From positions 1-64,000 of the forward strand of contig NZ_MDFN01000008.1 of NCBI RefSeq assembly GCF_001730525.1: 64,000 nt of DNA. Direction: 5' to 3'. How positions within the stretch are numbered: the stretch's first letter is position 1; every line of letters begins with the position of its first letter. Made by a program: the position numbers and the translations under genes. This document shows positions 9,104 to 17,360 of this stretch, in pieces. The notes below the pieces were generated by a model. It was not told where the DNA came from, did no database searches, and saw only the letters and a list, made by a program, of their open reading frames with translations. The DNA comes from Arcticibacter eurypsychrophilus. GTDB taxonomy: Bacteria > Bacteroidota > Bacteroidia > Sphingobacteriales > Sphingobacteriaceae.

Positions 9104-9451
9104 AGAGATGATGATTTGCTGAAAGAGTTTAGTTAAGGAGAAAAAAATAAACTCCTGATGGGCAGGAGCTCAAACTAACCAATTATAAACCTAATCCTTA
9201 TCTTTTTTAAAAGATCAAGTTATGTTTAATACCCAAATATACAATTGAGTTAAATCCATTGCAATACATTTAACTTTTTTTAACGTATCAATTCTCAACA
9301 TCAAACCAATACCATCTGTTAATGAGGCAGTTAAATCGATATTGTATCATCCATTTTACACAAGATGTAATAAATTAAAACATAAAATGAAAAGAAGAGT
9401 TATATCCCACCAAGTAGTTACTGTTAATTATAATTTGAGGTTATTTAGAGC
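9104..9451. other. Intergenic region after serS
   Basis: No gene is seen in these 348 bp. A short hairpin (CTCCTG 9152-9157 with CAGGAG 9163-9168) lies soon after serS but lacks a T tract, so it may be a weak terminator. The rest is very AT-rich. A near-consensus promoter (TATAATTTG, about 9429-9437) precedes the response regulator gene. Confidence 0.4.
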
Positions 9452-9820
9452 ATGTCAAAACGGATACTAATATTTGATGATGATATTGATATATTATCAA
9501 TATGTACCTATATACTTCAAGAACAGGGCTGGGATGTCCAAACTTCTGCTCACTGCAATGATATCGTGAATAAAGTGAGAACCTTTGACCCTAATGTAAT
9601 TTTAATGGATAATTGGATACCTGATTCGGGCGGAGTGATTGCCACACAGACTATAAAATCTGAACCTGATCTTAAAGACATTCCTGTTGTTTACTTCTCA
9701 GCAAATAACGACATCCAAACGCTTGCATCTAAGGCAGGTGCTGACACTTATCTGGAAAAACCGTTCGATTTAAAAGAATTGGAAGATATGATTGAAAAAG
9801 TAGCAGGCTTTAGGAATTAA
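9452..9820 (+). CDS. Receiver-only (CheY-like) response regulator
   Basis: This single 122-residue REC domain has the acidic pocket DDD near residue 10, the phospho-acceptor D53 (VILMDNWIPD), S83 and K103 (EKPFD). It has no output domain, so it probably acts by protein contact, as a relay or CheY-like switch. No histidine kinase is nearby. It is clearly paralogous to the protein encoded at 16397-16768, sharing MDNWIPD and YFSANNDIQ. Its 3' end overlaps the convergent recO gene by 11 bp. Confidence 0.88.
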   Translation: MSKRILIFDDDIDILSICTYILQEQGWDVQTSAHCNDIVNKVRTFDPNVILMDNWIPDSGGVIATQTIKSEPDLKDIPVVYFSANNDIQTLASKAGADTYLEKPFDLKELEDMIEKVAGFRN

Positions 9821-10538
9821 ATACCTCTTCAATTATTTTATGTGAGTGGATCTCTCCAAAATTATCGATATGCATCCGGTAATAATCGAGGACCTTGGAA
9901 ACAAGTTCTTTCCTATTTAAAGACGAAATCTTCAACAAATGCATACTGTCCACATTCATAATTAAAATTTCGGAGAATGTGCTCGTTAACTTTCCATGCA
10001 AATAGTAAGCGTGATCAGGGATAAGATTTGTAAATACCCCATTTTTAAGATCAAAATAAGCTGAGATATGTTCATTGGTTCGCTCTGGATAAAAACCAAG
10101 ATATTTGCTTAAATGCAGCAAAAACCAGAGATGGAAATTACCAAGTCCGTTCTCTAATTTATCCAGCAATATAATACTTTGAAATATAAATTCAAACAAA
10201 AGCACATCATCATGATGCTGTCTGACGACTTTATATAGAACTTCATTTAGAAAGAGAACAAGGCTGCTTTTTATTAGATCATAGGGAATTGTTTCCAGCA
10301 AAGGAGCATTACGAAGTTCAGAAATGCGTTGAATATTACCATTCGGTTTGTGATAAACAACCATATCCAACAAGTGAAGTGGTTGTATCATATTCATTCT
10401 GACCTTAGCTTTAGGCTTACGCGCGCCATTCACTAAATAAGATTGCAGGCCGAATTTTTCAGTAAAAATTTGTGCGACTACACTACTTTCTGAATAAACA
10501 GTGGTCTTAAATACTATTCCCCTGGTTTTATGTAACAT
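9810..10538 (-). CDS. recO: DNA repair protein RecO
   Basis: The N-terminal OB fold is recognisable (KTRGIVFKTTVYSESSVVA), and the helical C-terminal region fits RecO of Bacteroidota. RecO works with RecR to load RecA onto SSB-coated single-stranded DNA during gap repair and also anneals DNA. At 242 residues it is of usual length. The zinc-binding cysteines found in some RecO proteins are absent, as is common in this phylum. It converges on and overlaps the receiver gene. Confidence 0.92.
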   Translation of the reverse strand: MLHKTRGIVFKTTVYSESSVVAQIFTEKFGLQSYLVNGARKPKAKVRMNMIQPLHLLDMVVYHKPNGNIQRISELRNAPLLETIPYDLIKSSLVLFLNEVLYKVVRQHHDDVLLFEFIFQSIILLDKLENGLGNFHLWFLLHLSKYLGFYPERTNEHISAYFDLKNGVFTNLIPDHAYYLHGKLTSTFSEILIMNVDSMHLLKISSLNRKELVSKVLDYYRMHIDNFGEIHSHKIIEEVFNS

Positions 10539-10638
10539 TTTTACCTAGTGTAAATAGCCGTATAATTAATAGGTTTAGCAAAACAATAAGAATAATTAAA
10601 AAGTAAATCTAAATCATAACAAAGTTACTTTAATAGTA

Positions 10639-10929
10639 CTAGGACTGGACTGGACTGCTTTCTAAATCATCGTCTTCATTTGACGCTTCTGTCTCGCGTA
10701 GTTCTTTTTTTTCGGCAACAACGGCACGCTCTTCGACAATTCCTTTGTACTCGACTTTGCGAACAAAAGAATAAAAAATAAACAAGAAGCCTACACCAAA
10801 TAAAATTGTTCCGACAATCATTGCCCATCCGTAGTTTTCTAACTCATTTCGCTTGATGGAGTATCCCACCAGATTCAAGCCCACGCCCACAGCTACCATG
10901 ACGAGGCCTCTTCTCATAAATTTATTCAT
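10639..10929 (-). CDS. Small two-helix membrane protein, unknown function
   Basis: The 96-residue protein has two membrane helices (about 9-27 and 36-58) followed by a strongly acidic cytoplasmic tail. I chose the ATG at 10929; a TTG two codons earlier is also possible. The gene stands alone between recO and ileS. I do not recognise a family with certainty; similar short membrane proteins are common and uncharacterised in Sphingobacteriaceae. Confidence 0.65.
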   Translation of the reverse strand: MNKFMRRGLVMVAVGVGLNLVGYSIKRNELENYGWAMIVGTILFGVGFLFIFYSFVRKVEYKGIVEERAVVAEKKELRETEASNEDDDLESSPVQS

Positions 10930-11082
10930 ACTCAAACTTAATCAAAGTGCATGCCATTATCAAGCAGGTTAAAAAACTTGATAATCCTATGATTATGTTT
11001 GAATTGAACCCAATCAAGTATAATTTACACGTCATTAACCTTTGTTTTTGAACGCTTGATTAAAAATTACCCTCTATTTTCG

Positions 11083-11090
11083 TAGCTTTG
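11083..11090 (+). promoter_or_regulatory. Promoter -7 box of ileS
   Basis: TAGCTTTG is a consensus TAnnTTTG box 28 bp before the ATG at 11118. An in-frame TTG at 11088 lies inside this box, so translation cannot start there on a transcript from this promoter. Confidence 0.7.
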
Positions 11091-11117
11091 CACCTTAAAA
11101 TTTGGGTTAAAGCGCTG

Positions 11118-14100
11118 ATGTACAAAGAATATAAACAACTGAATTTATCTGATACAGGAAAAGAAATCCTTAAATACTGGAAAAGTCATAAAATCTTTGA
11201 AAAGAGTATTTCTAACCGCCCGGAATCAAAGCCATATACATTCTATGAAGGTCCTCCCTCAGCAAATGGAATGCCCGGTATCCATCATGTCATGGGTCGT
11301 AGTATTAAAGATATATTTTGCAGATATAAAACGCTGAAAGGCTATCGCGTTGAGCGTAAAGGCGGTTGGGATACCCATGGCCTTCCTATTGAGCTTGCGG
11401 TTGAAAAAACGCTTGGCATTACAAAAGAGGACATCGGCAAAAAGATCACCGTAGAGGAATATAACGCAGCTTGTCGCAGTGAAGTGATGCGGTATACGGA
11501 TGTATGGAATGACCTGACTGAAAAGATGGGTTACTGGGTCGACCTGGAGCATCCTTATATCACATACGAAAATAATTATATTGAATCCCTTTGGTGGATC
11601 TTAAAAGAACTTTATAACAAAGGATTTTTGTATAAGGGATATACCGTTCAGCCTTTTTCACCGGCTGCAGGTACCGGATTGAGTTCCCATGAACTGAATA
11701 TGCCGGGTACCTACCAGAATGTGAAAGACACCTCTATCGTCGCACAATTTCGTGTCGTGAAGGATCAGGTACACCCGTTAATGCCTATTCTGATCCAGAA
11801 TGAGGCAGAAGATACTGTTTTTCTAGCCTGGACGACAACACCATGGACATTACCTTCTAATAGCGCCCTGGCCATTGGAAAGAACATATCTTATGTAAAA
11901 CTCAGAACCTTTAATCCGTATACCTATGTGCCGGTAAGTGTAGTTCTTGCCAAGGATCTTGTATCGAAATATTTCAAAGCCGAGGGTGAAAATGCATCTT
12001 TTAAAGAGTATAATGATGGCGATAAAGTTATTCCATGGGAAGTTGCAGGAGAGTTTAAGGGGGAGGAAATGATCGGCTTGCGCTATCACCAGCTTATGCC
12101 TTATGTGACGAATGAAAAGCTTGAAAAAGAAGCTTTCCGGGTTGTTGCTGGTGATTTTGTGACTACAGAAGATGGTGCAGGTATCGTACATATAGCTCCT
12201 GTTTTTGGTGCAGATGACTTTAAAGTTGGCCGTGAAAATGGGATCCCTCCGGTCATGATTACTGATGCGCAAGGAAATGAACTTCCCTTGGTAGACCGAC
12301 AAGGTAAATTTGTAGATCAGGTAACTGACTATGCAGGTAAATACGTAAAGGAAGAATATTATTCGGATGAGATTAGAAATCAACCTGATTTCAGGGCTAC
12401 TGATGTATTGATCGCCATCCAGTTAAAGGAAGAAAACAAGGCTTTTGATGTAAAAAAATACGAGCACAGTTACCCACATTGCTGGCGGACAGATAAACCG
12501 ATTTTGTATTATCCTTTGGATAGCTGGTTTATTAAAACAACAGCTGTGAAAGAAAGGCTGGTTGAGTTAAATAAAAGCATCAACTGGAAGCCTGAATCTA
12601 CAGGATCAGGACGATTTGGCAACTGGCTTGAAAACCTGGTTGACTGGAACCTTTCGCGCTCCAGATTCTGGGGTACTCCCCTACCGATATGGAGAACGGA
12701 AGACCGGCTTGAAGAATTGTGTATCGGTTCTGTGGATGAACTGAAATCCAAAATCGCAGAAGCAACAGCATCGGGATTATTAACTGAAGAGGAGTTTAAG
12801 AAACTTTCTGTACTGCAGGATACCTACGACAATGCCACGTTCGATCTTCACCGTCCTTATGTGGATGATATCATATTGGTGTCTCCATCCGGTAAAAAGA
12901 TGTACAGGGAGCCTGACTTAATAGATGTTTGGTTTGATTCAGGTGCGATGCCGTATGCACAGTGGCATTATCCATTCGAAAATAAAGATGAATTTGACAG
13001 GGCTTACCCGGCAGATTTTATTGCTGAAGGTGTTGATCAGACCCGTGGATGGTTCTTTACGCTTCATGCGATATCCGTGATGCTGAATGATTCTATAGCA
13101 TTTAAAAATGTTATTTCCAATGGGCTTGTGCTGGACAAATCGGGTAATAAAATGTCTAAACGTTTGGGCAATACCGTAGATCCATTTAAAACTATTGAAA
13201 AATATAGTGCAGATGCAACCCGCTGGTACATGATTAGCAACGCTTCGCCTTGGGATAATTTAAAATTTAATGAAGAAGGATTAGATGAAGTACGCCGTAA
13301 ATTCTTTGGGACCTTACATAACACGTATGCGTTCTTTGCCCTTTATGCCAATATAGATCGGTTTGAGTATGCTGAAATGGACATTGCACATTCTTCCCGT
13401 CCTGAAATTGATAGGTGGATTATTTCGATGTTGAATACACTGGTGAAAGATATTGATGGATTTTATGGAGACTTTGAACCTACTCGTGCTGCCCGTGCTA
13501 TTCAGGAATTTGTAGATGCACATTTAAGCAACTGGTACGTCAGGTTATCACGCCGTCGTTTTTGGAAGGGTGACTATTCAGAGGACAAGATCTCTGCTTA
13601 CCAAACGTTGTATACTTGTCTGAATACGATTGCTAAACTTATGTCGCCAATTGCACCCTTCTTTAGTGAGCGGCTCTTTCAGGATTTGAATACGATTACT
13701 AAAAAGGAAAATGCAGAGTCGATTCATTTGACAGATTTTCCGTCCTATAATCCAGAGCTGGTAGACAAACCTTTGGAAGAACGAATGTCTCTGGCACAAA
13801 ACATCTCCTCTATGGTACTTTCATTACGAAAGAAAGTAGGTATCAATGTACGCCAGCCTTTAAATAAGATCTTATTGCCTGTACTGGACACCATTTTTCA
13901 GGAGAAGGTTGAACAAGTAAAAGAGCTTATTCTTTCAGAAACAAACATTAAAAGCATTGAATTTATAAGTGACACATCAGGTTTCATCAAGAAGAAAGTG
14001 AAACCTAATTTTAAGGCTCTGGGTCCAAAGGCAGGTAAATCGATGAAAGATGTAGCCGCCTTTATAAATTCATGGACACCGGCTGACCTTGCCTTGTTTG

Positions 14101-14510
14101 AAGAAAACGGGGTAACTTCATTCTCTAAGAATGGGTTCAATATGGAAATCTATCCTGAGGATGCTGATATTAGCGCAGAAGATGTTTCGGGATGGCAGGT
14201 TACTACAATTGGAAAACTTACTGTGGCCTTAGATGTTACGATAACAACAGAATTGAAGCAGGAAGGGTTATCAAGAGAAGTAGTAAACAGGATTCAAAAT
14301 CTAAGAAAAGATCAAGGCCTTGAAGTAACGGATAAAATAAATGTTCAAGCTGTTTTTCCTGAACTGATATCTGAAGCCGTGAAGAATAATTTATCCTATA
14401 TTTGCGCTGAAATACTCGCAAATTCTTTTAACATTGTACCTGAGCTTCAGTCGGGTGAAACTGTAGAAATTGAAGAACAGGAATTAACGCTATTGATTAC
14501 AAAAGCATAA
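11118..14510 (+). CDS. ileS: Isoleucyl-tRNA synthetase with altered GIHH signature
   Basis: This 1130-residue class I synthetase has the Rossmann catalytic core, the CP1 editing domain, the KMSKR loop and a C-terminal anticodon-binding region without zinc-finger cysteines. That is the layout of the eukaryote-like IleRS2 type. The canonical HxGH motif reads G54-I-H-H57, with the first and third residues swapped. This GxHH form has been linked to very high mupirocin resistance in some IleRS2 enzymes. It charges tRNA-Ile. The start at 11118 is chosen because the longer frame begins inside the promoter. The gene is followed after one base by the DksA-like gene and then lspA, forming an operon. 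Confidence 0.96.
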   Translation: MYKEYKQLNLSDTGKEILKYWKSHKIFEKSISNRPESKPYTFYEGPPSANGMPGIHHVMGRSIKDIFCRYKTLKGYRVERKGGWDTHGLPIELAVEKTLGITKEDIGKKITVEEYNAACRSEVMRYTDVWNDLTEKMGYWVDLEHPYITYENNYIESLWWILKELYNKGFLYKGYTVQPFSPAAGTGLSSHELNMPGTYQNVKDTSIVAQFRVVKDQVHPLMPILIQNEAEDTVFLAWTTTPWTLPSNSALAIGKNISYVKLRTFNPYTYVPVSVVLAKDLVSKYFKAEGENASFKEYNDGDKVIPWEVAGEFKGEEMIGLRYHQLMPYVTNEKLEKEAFRVVAGDFVTTEDGAGIVHIAPVFGADDFKVGRENGIPPVMITDAQGNELPLVDRQGKFVDQVTDYAGKYVKEEYYSDEIRNQPDFRATDVLIAIQLKEENKAFDVKKYEHSYPHCWRTDKPILYYPLDSWFIKTTAVKERLVELNKSINWKPESTGSGRFGNWLENLVDWNLSRSRFWGTPLPIWRTEDRLEELCIGSVDELKSKIAEATASGLLTEEEFKKLSVLQDTYDNATFDLHRPYVDDIILVSPSGKKMYREPDLIDVWFDSGAMPYAQWHYPFENKDEFDRAYPADFIAEGVDQTRGWFFTLHAISVMLNDSIAFKNVISNGLVLDKSGNKMSKRLGNTVDPFKTIEKYSADATRWYMISNASPWDNLKFNEEGLDEVRRKFFGTLHNTYAFFALYANIDRFEYAEMDIAHSSRPEIDRWIISMLNTLVKDIDGFYGDFEPTRAARAIQEFVDAHLSNWYVRLSRRRFWKGDYSEDKISAYQTLYTCLNTIAKLMSPIAPFFSERLFQDLNTITKKENAESIHLTDFPSYNPELVDKPLEERMSLAQNISSMVLSLRKKVGINVRQPLNKILLPVLDTIFQEKVEQVKELILSETNIKSIEFISDTSGFIKKKVKPNFKALGPKAGKSMKDVAAFINSWTPADLALFEENGVTSFSKNGFNMEIYPEDADISAEDVSGWQVTTIGKLTVALDVTITTELKQEGLSREVVNRIQNLRKDQGLEVTDKINVQAVFPELISEAVKNNLSYICAEILANSFNIVPELQSGETVEIEEQELTLLITKA

Positions 14511-14511
14511 G

Positions 14512-14895
14512 ATGGAAAAAAACTTAAAGACCAAGTACTCTGACTCTGAGTTAAAGGAATTCAAAGATATTATTTTAGATAAGCTCCGTATGGCTAAAGA
14601 AGAGCTTGGATCGCTTACACAATCATTAAGCAGCCCAAATACGAATGGTACAGATGACACAGCGGGAACTTATAAGACATTGGAAGATGGATCGGCTACT
14701 TTAGAAAAGGAGCAGATTAACCAACTAGCTGCCCGTCAGAAGAAGTTTATTGAGAATCTGGAAGCGGCAATGGTGCGTATAGAAAATAAAACGTATGGCG
14801 TTTGTCGTGAAACAGGCAAACTGATTCCTAAAGAACGTCTGCGTGCTGTTCCTCATGCTACTTTAAGTATGGAAGCAAAATTGAAACAAAATTAA
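14512..14895 (+). CDS. TraR/DksA-family protein with degenerate zinc finger
   Basis: The 127-residue protein has an N-terminal coiled-coil hairpin (about 8-95) and the DksA C-terminal signature YGVCRETGKLIPKERL. Of the four zinc-binding cysteines only one remains: the first pair is C-x2-T and the second pair is replaced in the ATLSMEAK segment. DksA-type proteins bind the RNA polymerase secondary channel with ppGpp. This variant probably keeps that fold without zinc, as in many Bacteroidota. It lies between ileS and lspA with spacings of 1 and 2 bp. Confidence 0.85.
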   Translation: MEKNLKTKYSDSELKEFKDIILDKLRMAKEELGSLTQSLSSPNTNGTDDTAGTYKTLEDGSATLEKEQINQLAARQKKFIENLEAAMVRIENKTYGVCRETGKLIPKERLRAVPHATLSMEAKLKQN

Positions 14896-14897
14896 TA

Positions 14898-15548
14898 ATG
14901 AAAGCTTATTTTAAGCCTTTTCTTACCGTATTTCTGATCTTATTAGCAGATCAAAGTTTAAAATTCTGGATTAAGCTTAACATGAGTTTAGGTCAGGAAT
15001 TTCATATCATTGGTAATCGTTTTATTATCCATTTCACTGAGAACAATGGAATGGCTTTCGGTATGGAATTTGGCGGTGAGGCAGGTAAGCTAGCTCTTAC
15101 CCTCTTCCGGATAGTAGCAGTTAGTGCTATTGGATACGGCGTGATCCATTTGATCAAACATAAATACCACAGAGGATTAATTTTGAACGTTGCCCTTATT
15201 TTTGCAGGAGCAATGGGTAATATTATTGATTCTACCTTTTATGGCATACTGTTTAATGAAAGTACTTACTTTCAGGCCTCAAAATTCTTACCTGCCGAGG
15301 GTGGTTATGCCGGACTGTTTCATGGAAAGGTTGTCGATATGTTTTACTTTCCGCTGGTAGAAGGCACTTTCCCTAATTGGTTTCCTATCTGGTCTGGAGA
15401 AAGCTTTATATTTTTCCGCCCTATATTTAATGTAGCCGATGCTGCAATTTCAATAGGCGTTATTGCTATCCTCATCTTCCAGAAAACCTATTTTAAGGAA
15501 GAAAAGCAAGAAAAGATTTATCCTCATAATGAGATAATTGAAGAATAA
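14898..15548 (+). CDS. lspA: Lipoprotein signal peptidase (signal peptidase II)
   Basis: Four membrane helices and the conserved segments ADQSLKFWI, FTENNGMAFG, GKVVDMFYF and NVADAAIS identify LspA. The catalytic aspartates are D147 and D181. The enzyme removes signal peptides from prolipoproteins at the modified cysteine in the inner membrane. The protein is longer (216 residues) than the E. coli enzyme because of an insert before the second aspartate, usual in this phylum. It is the last gene of the ileS operon. Confidence 0.95.
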   Translation: MKAYFKPFLTVFLILLADQSLKFWIKLNMSLGQEFHIIGNRFIIHFTENNGMAFGMEFGGEAGKLALTLFRIVAVSAIGYGVIHLIKHKYHRGLILNVALIFAGAMGNIIDSTFYGILFNESTYFQASKFLPAEGGYAGLFHGKVVDMFYFPLVEGTFPNWFPIWSGESFIFFRPIFNVADAAISIGVIAILIFQKTYFKEEKQEKIYPHNEIIEE

Positions 15549-15566
15549 TTCAATTTGAATATATTA

Positions 15567-15617
15567 AAGAGAGATGATGAAGTATGGAATATCATACAAT
15601 CACGCATCTCTCTTTTA
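15567..15617 (+). terminator. Terminator of the ileS-lspA operon
   Basis: AAAGAGAGATG (15567-15577) pairs with CATCTCTCTTT (15606-15616). A further small stem sits in the loop and a short T run follows. It lies 19 bp past the lspA stop codon. Confidence 0.7.
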
Positions 15618-15639
15618 ATTAAACACTCAACTTATAAAT

Positions 15640-16338
15640 ATGAAAAAGTTTATCTTACTTGCTTTAATCAGCATATTTGCCAGCTCAGTATTTTCTCAAA
15701 CTGTTGACACCCGTCGAAAGATAGAGGTAAACGGAACTTCTGAAATGGAAGTAACTCCCGACATTATCCGCATTGCAATATCTCTAAAAGAATACTTAAA
15801 GGATAATAACAGCAAAAAGAAGGTAGAGATTAATGATCTGGAAACTAAGCTATACAATGCCGTGCAAGCTGCAGGAATCCCTAAGGAAAATTTAACGATC
15901 AATAATATTTCCGGTTACAATAACACTTGGGAGAAAAAGAAAAATCCAGACTTTTTAGTGGCCAAACAATATTCAATAAAGGTGACTGATCTGAACAAAT
16001 ATAACCAGTTAATGGAAGCACTGGATCCTAAGTCCATTCAGTACACGAATATTGAAAGCTATGACTACTCGGGCATAGAGGCACTTAAAAAGGAACTGAA
16101 GGTTAAAGCATTGAAGTTAGCAAAGGAAAAGGCTAGTTATCTTGCTGAAGCACTTAATAATAAAGTAGGTGAGCCTTTAGAGATTCAAGAGATCAATAAT
16201 GAATCTTATCCTCAACCGATGTACCGCACGAACATGATGGAGTTTAAAACAGCAGACTCGAGTTCATCTCCTGAAATTGACTTTAAGAAAATTAAACTTA
16301 ACTATCAGATGAGAGTTGTGTTTGAAATCATTAAATAA
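15640..16338 (+). CDS. Secreted SIMPL (DUF541) domain protein
   Basis: A cleavable signal peptide (about 1-19, ending VFSQ) precedes a domain of the SIMPL/DUF541 family, recognised by the opening VEVNGTSEMEVTPDIIRI-like strand and the VKALKLAKEKASYLAEAL helix. The protein is probably periplasmic. Family members (E. coli YggE, B. abortus BP26) are linked to stress or oligomeric ring formation, but the biochemical role is unknown. At 232 residues it is complete. It is separated from the lspA operon by a terminator. Confidence 0.85.
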   Translation: MKKFILLALISIFASSVFSQTVDTRRKIEVNGTSEMEVTPDIIRIAISLKEYLKDNNSKKKVEINDLETKLYNAVQAAGIPKENLTINNISGYNNTWEKKKNPDFLVAKQYSIKVTDLNKYNQLMEALDPKSIQYTNIESYDYSGIEALKKELKVKALKLAKEKASYLAEALNNKVGEPLEIQEINNESYPQPMYRTNMMEFKTADSSSSPEIDFKKIKLNYQMRVVFEIIK

Positions 16339-16374
16339 AGATCATAAATCCTGAATAGGATGCGACATTGAATT

Positions 16375-16424
16375 CTGTACAAAAAAAGCCTCTGATTTAA
16401 GAATCAGAGGCTTTTTTTGTACAG
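16375..16424. terminator. Perfect 23-bp bidirectional terminator hairpin overlapping a coding end
   Basis: Two 23-base arms (16375-16397 and 16402-16424) are perfect reverse complements around the loop TAAG, with A7/T7 tracts in both directions. Pairing extends several bases further with one G-T wobble. The stop codon and the last nine or so codons of the leftward response regulator gene lie inside the hairpin. Confidence 0.93.
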
Positions 16425-16768
16425 GATTCAAGCATACTCTCCAAATCATTTAAGTCAAATGGTTTGGCCAGCCAACGGTCTGCCCCTGCTTCTTTTGCAA
16501 GAGATTGTATATCATTATTAGCAGAGAAATAGATAACAGGGATATTTTTAAACTGATCGTGTTTTTTAAGTATCTGTGTCGCAATAATGCCTCCTGTATC
16601 AGGAATCCAATTGTCCATTAAGATAATATCAGGATTACACTCTGCAACTGTTTCTAAAAGATTATTACAAGTGCCTCGCGTATGAACATCCCAATCCTTC
16701 TCATTTAAAAGATATTTTAGTATATCTAAAATATCCACATCGTCGTCAAATATTAAAATACGCCTCAT
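16397..16768 (-). CDS. Receiver-only (CheY-like) response regulator, paralogue of the one at 9452
   Basis: A stand-alone REC domain of 123 residues with DDD near residue 9, phospho-acceptor D52 (IILMDNWIPD), S82 and K102. About half of the residues appear identical to the protein at 9452-9820, with runs MDNWIPD and YFSANNDIQ shared. It has no output domain and no kinase neighbour. Its last codons are part of the terminator hairpin, so translation to the stop codon should interfere with termination. Partner and role are unknown. Confidence 0.88.
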   Translation of the reverse strand: MRRILIFDDDVDILDILKYLLNEKDWDVHTRGTCNNLLETVAECNPDIILMDNWIPDTGGIIATQILKKHDQFKNIPVIYFSANNDIQSLAKEAGADRWLAKPFDLNDLESMLESCTKKASDS

Positions 16769-16884
16769 TATTTATAGAGTTATAACAATTAACTAACCCC
16801 TCAATTAATTGTTAATTAATTTATACTAAAATAAGAATTTTATTCCATTAACTAATACTCTTGTATCTCGGGGAATTACCGCGT

Positions 16885-17355
16885 TTAAAATAAATTAATA
16901 ACCCATCCGGTAAGTAATATGGTGAGGTAAATAAATAGCACCAATATAAGAATTAGAAAAACTACAATGCCAATAATCACTTCTGTTCCCCTTCCTTCGT
17001 GTTTACCTTCCTGGTAATGTTCCCTAAGCAATTTAATATTACGGGAGTTTGCTTTATAATAAAAGTCAAAGATCTGACCTATAAAAGGTATTGCGCCAAT
17101 TATTGCGTCAATGCTAATATTAAGGATCATTAAAACAATCACTTTCCTGCTCACACCACTTTTTACCATGGTTAATACAAGAATTGATGAGAGTATGTAA
17201 CCGGAAATATCCCCAGCAAATGGAATAAGATTGATTATCGGATCTAATCCAAAACGAAATTGGGTTCCTGGTATCCTAAACTGATCGTCTAATAACTTAG
17301 ACACTCGCTCTGCCCAAATCAGGCGATTGTTATTTTTAAGCAGTGGTTGTTTCAA
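16885..17355 (-). CDS. DUF4112 membrane protein
   Basis: The 156-residue protein has the DUF4112 pattern: a short N-terminal helix, a glycine-rich hydrophobic region (LDPIINLIPFAGDISGYI), two central helices and one C-terminal membrane helix. Members are small integral membrane proteins of unknown function. It starts 5 bp after the esterase gene and is probably co-transcribed with it. Confidence 0.8.
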   Translation of the reverse strand: MKQPLLKNNNRLIWAERVSKLLDDQFRIPGTQFRFGLDPIINLIPFAGDISGYILSSILVLTMVKSGVSRKVIVLMILNISIDAIIGAIPFIGQIFDFYYKANSRNIKLLREHYQEGKHEGRGTEVIIGIVVFLILILVLFIYLTILLTGWVINLF

Positions 17356-17360
17356 ATGAA

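Noticed and set aside
10933..10940. TAAGTTTG box as promoter of the small membrane protein gene
   Set aside because: Transcription from it would start inside the coding region after the ATG at 10929, so the match is probably chance.
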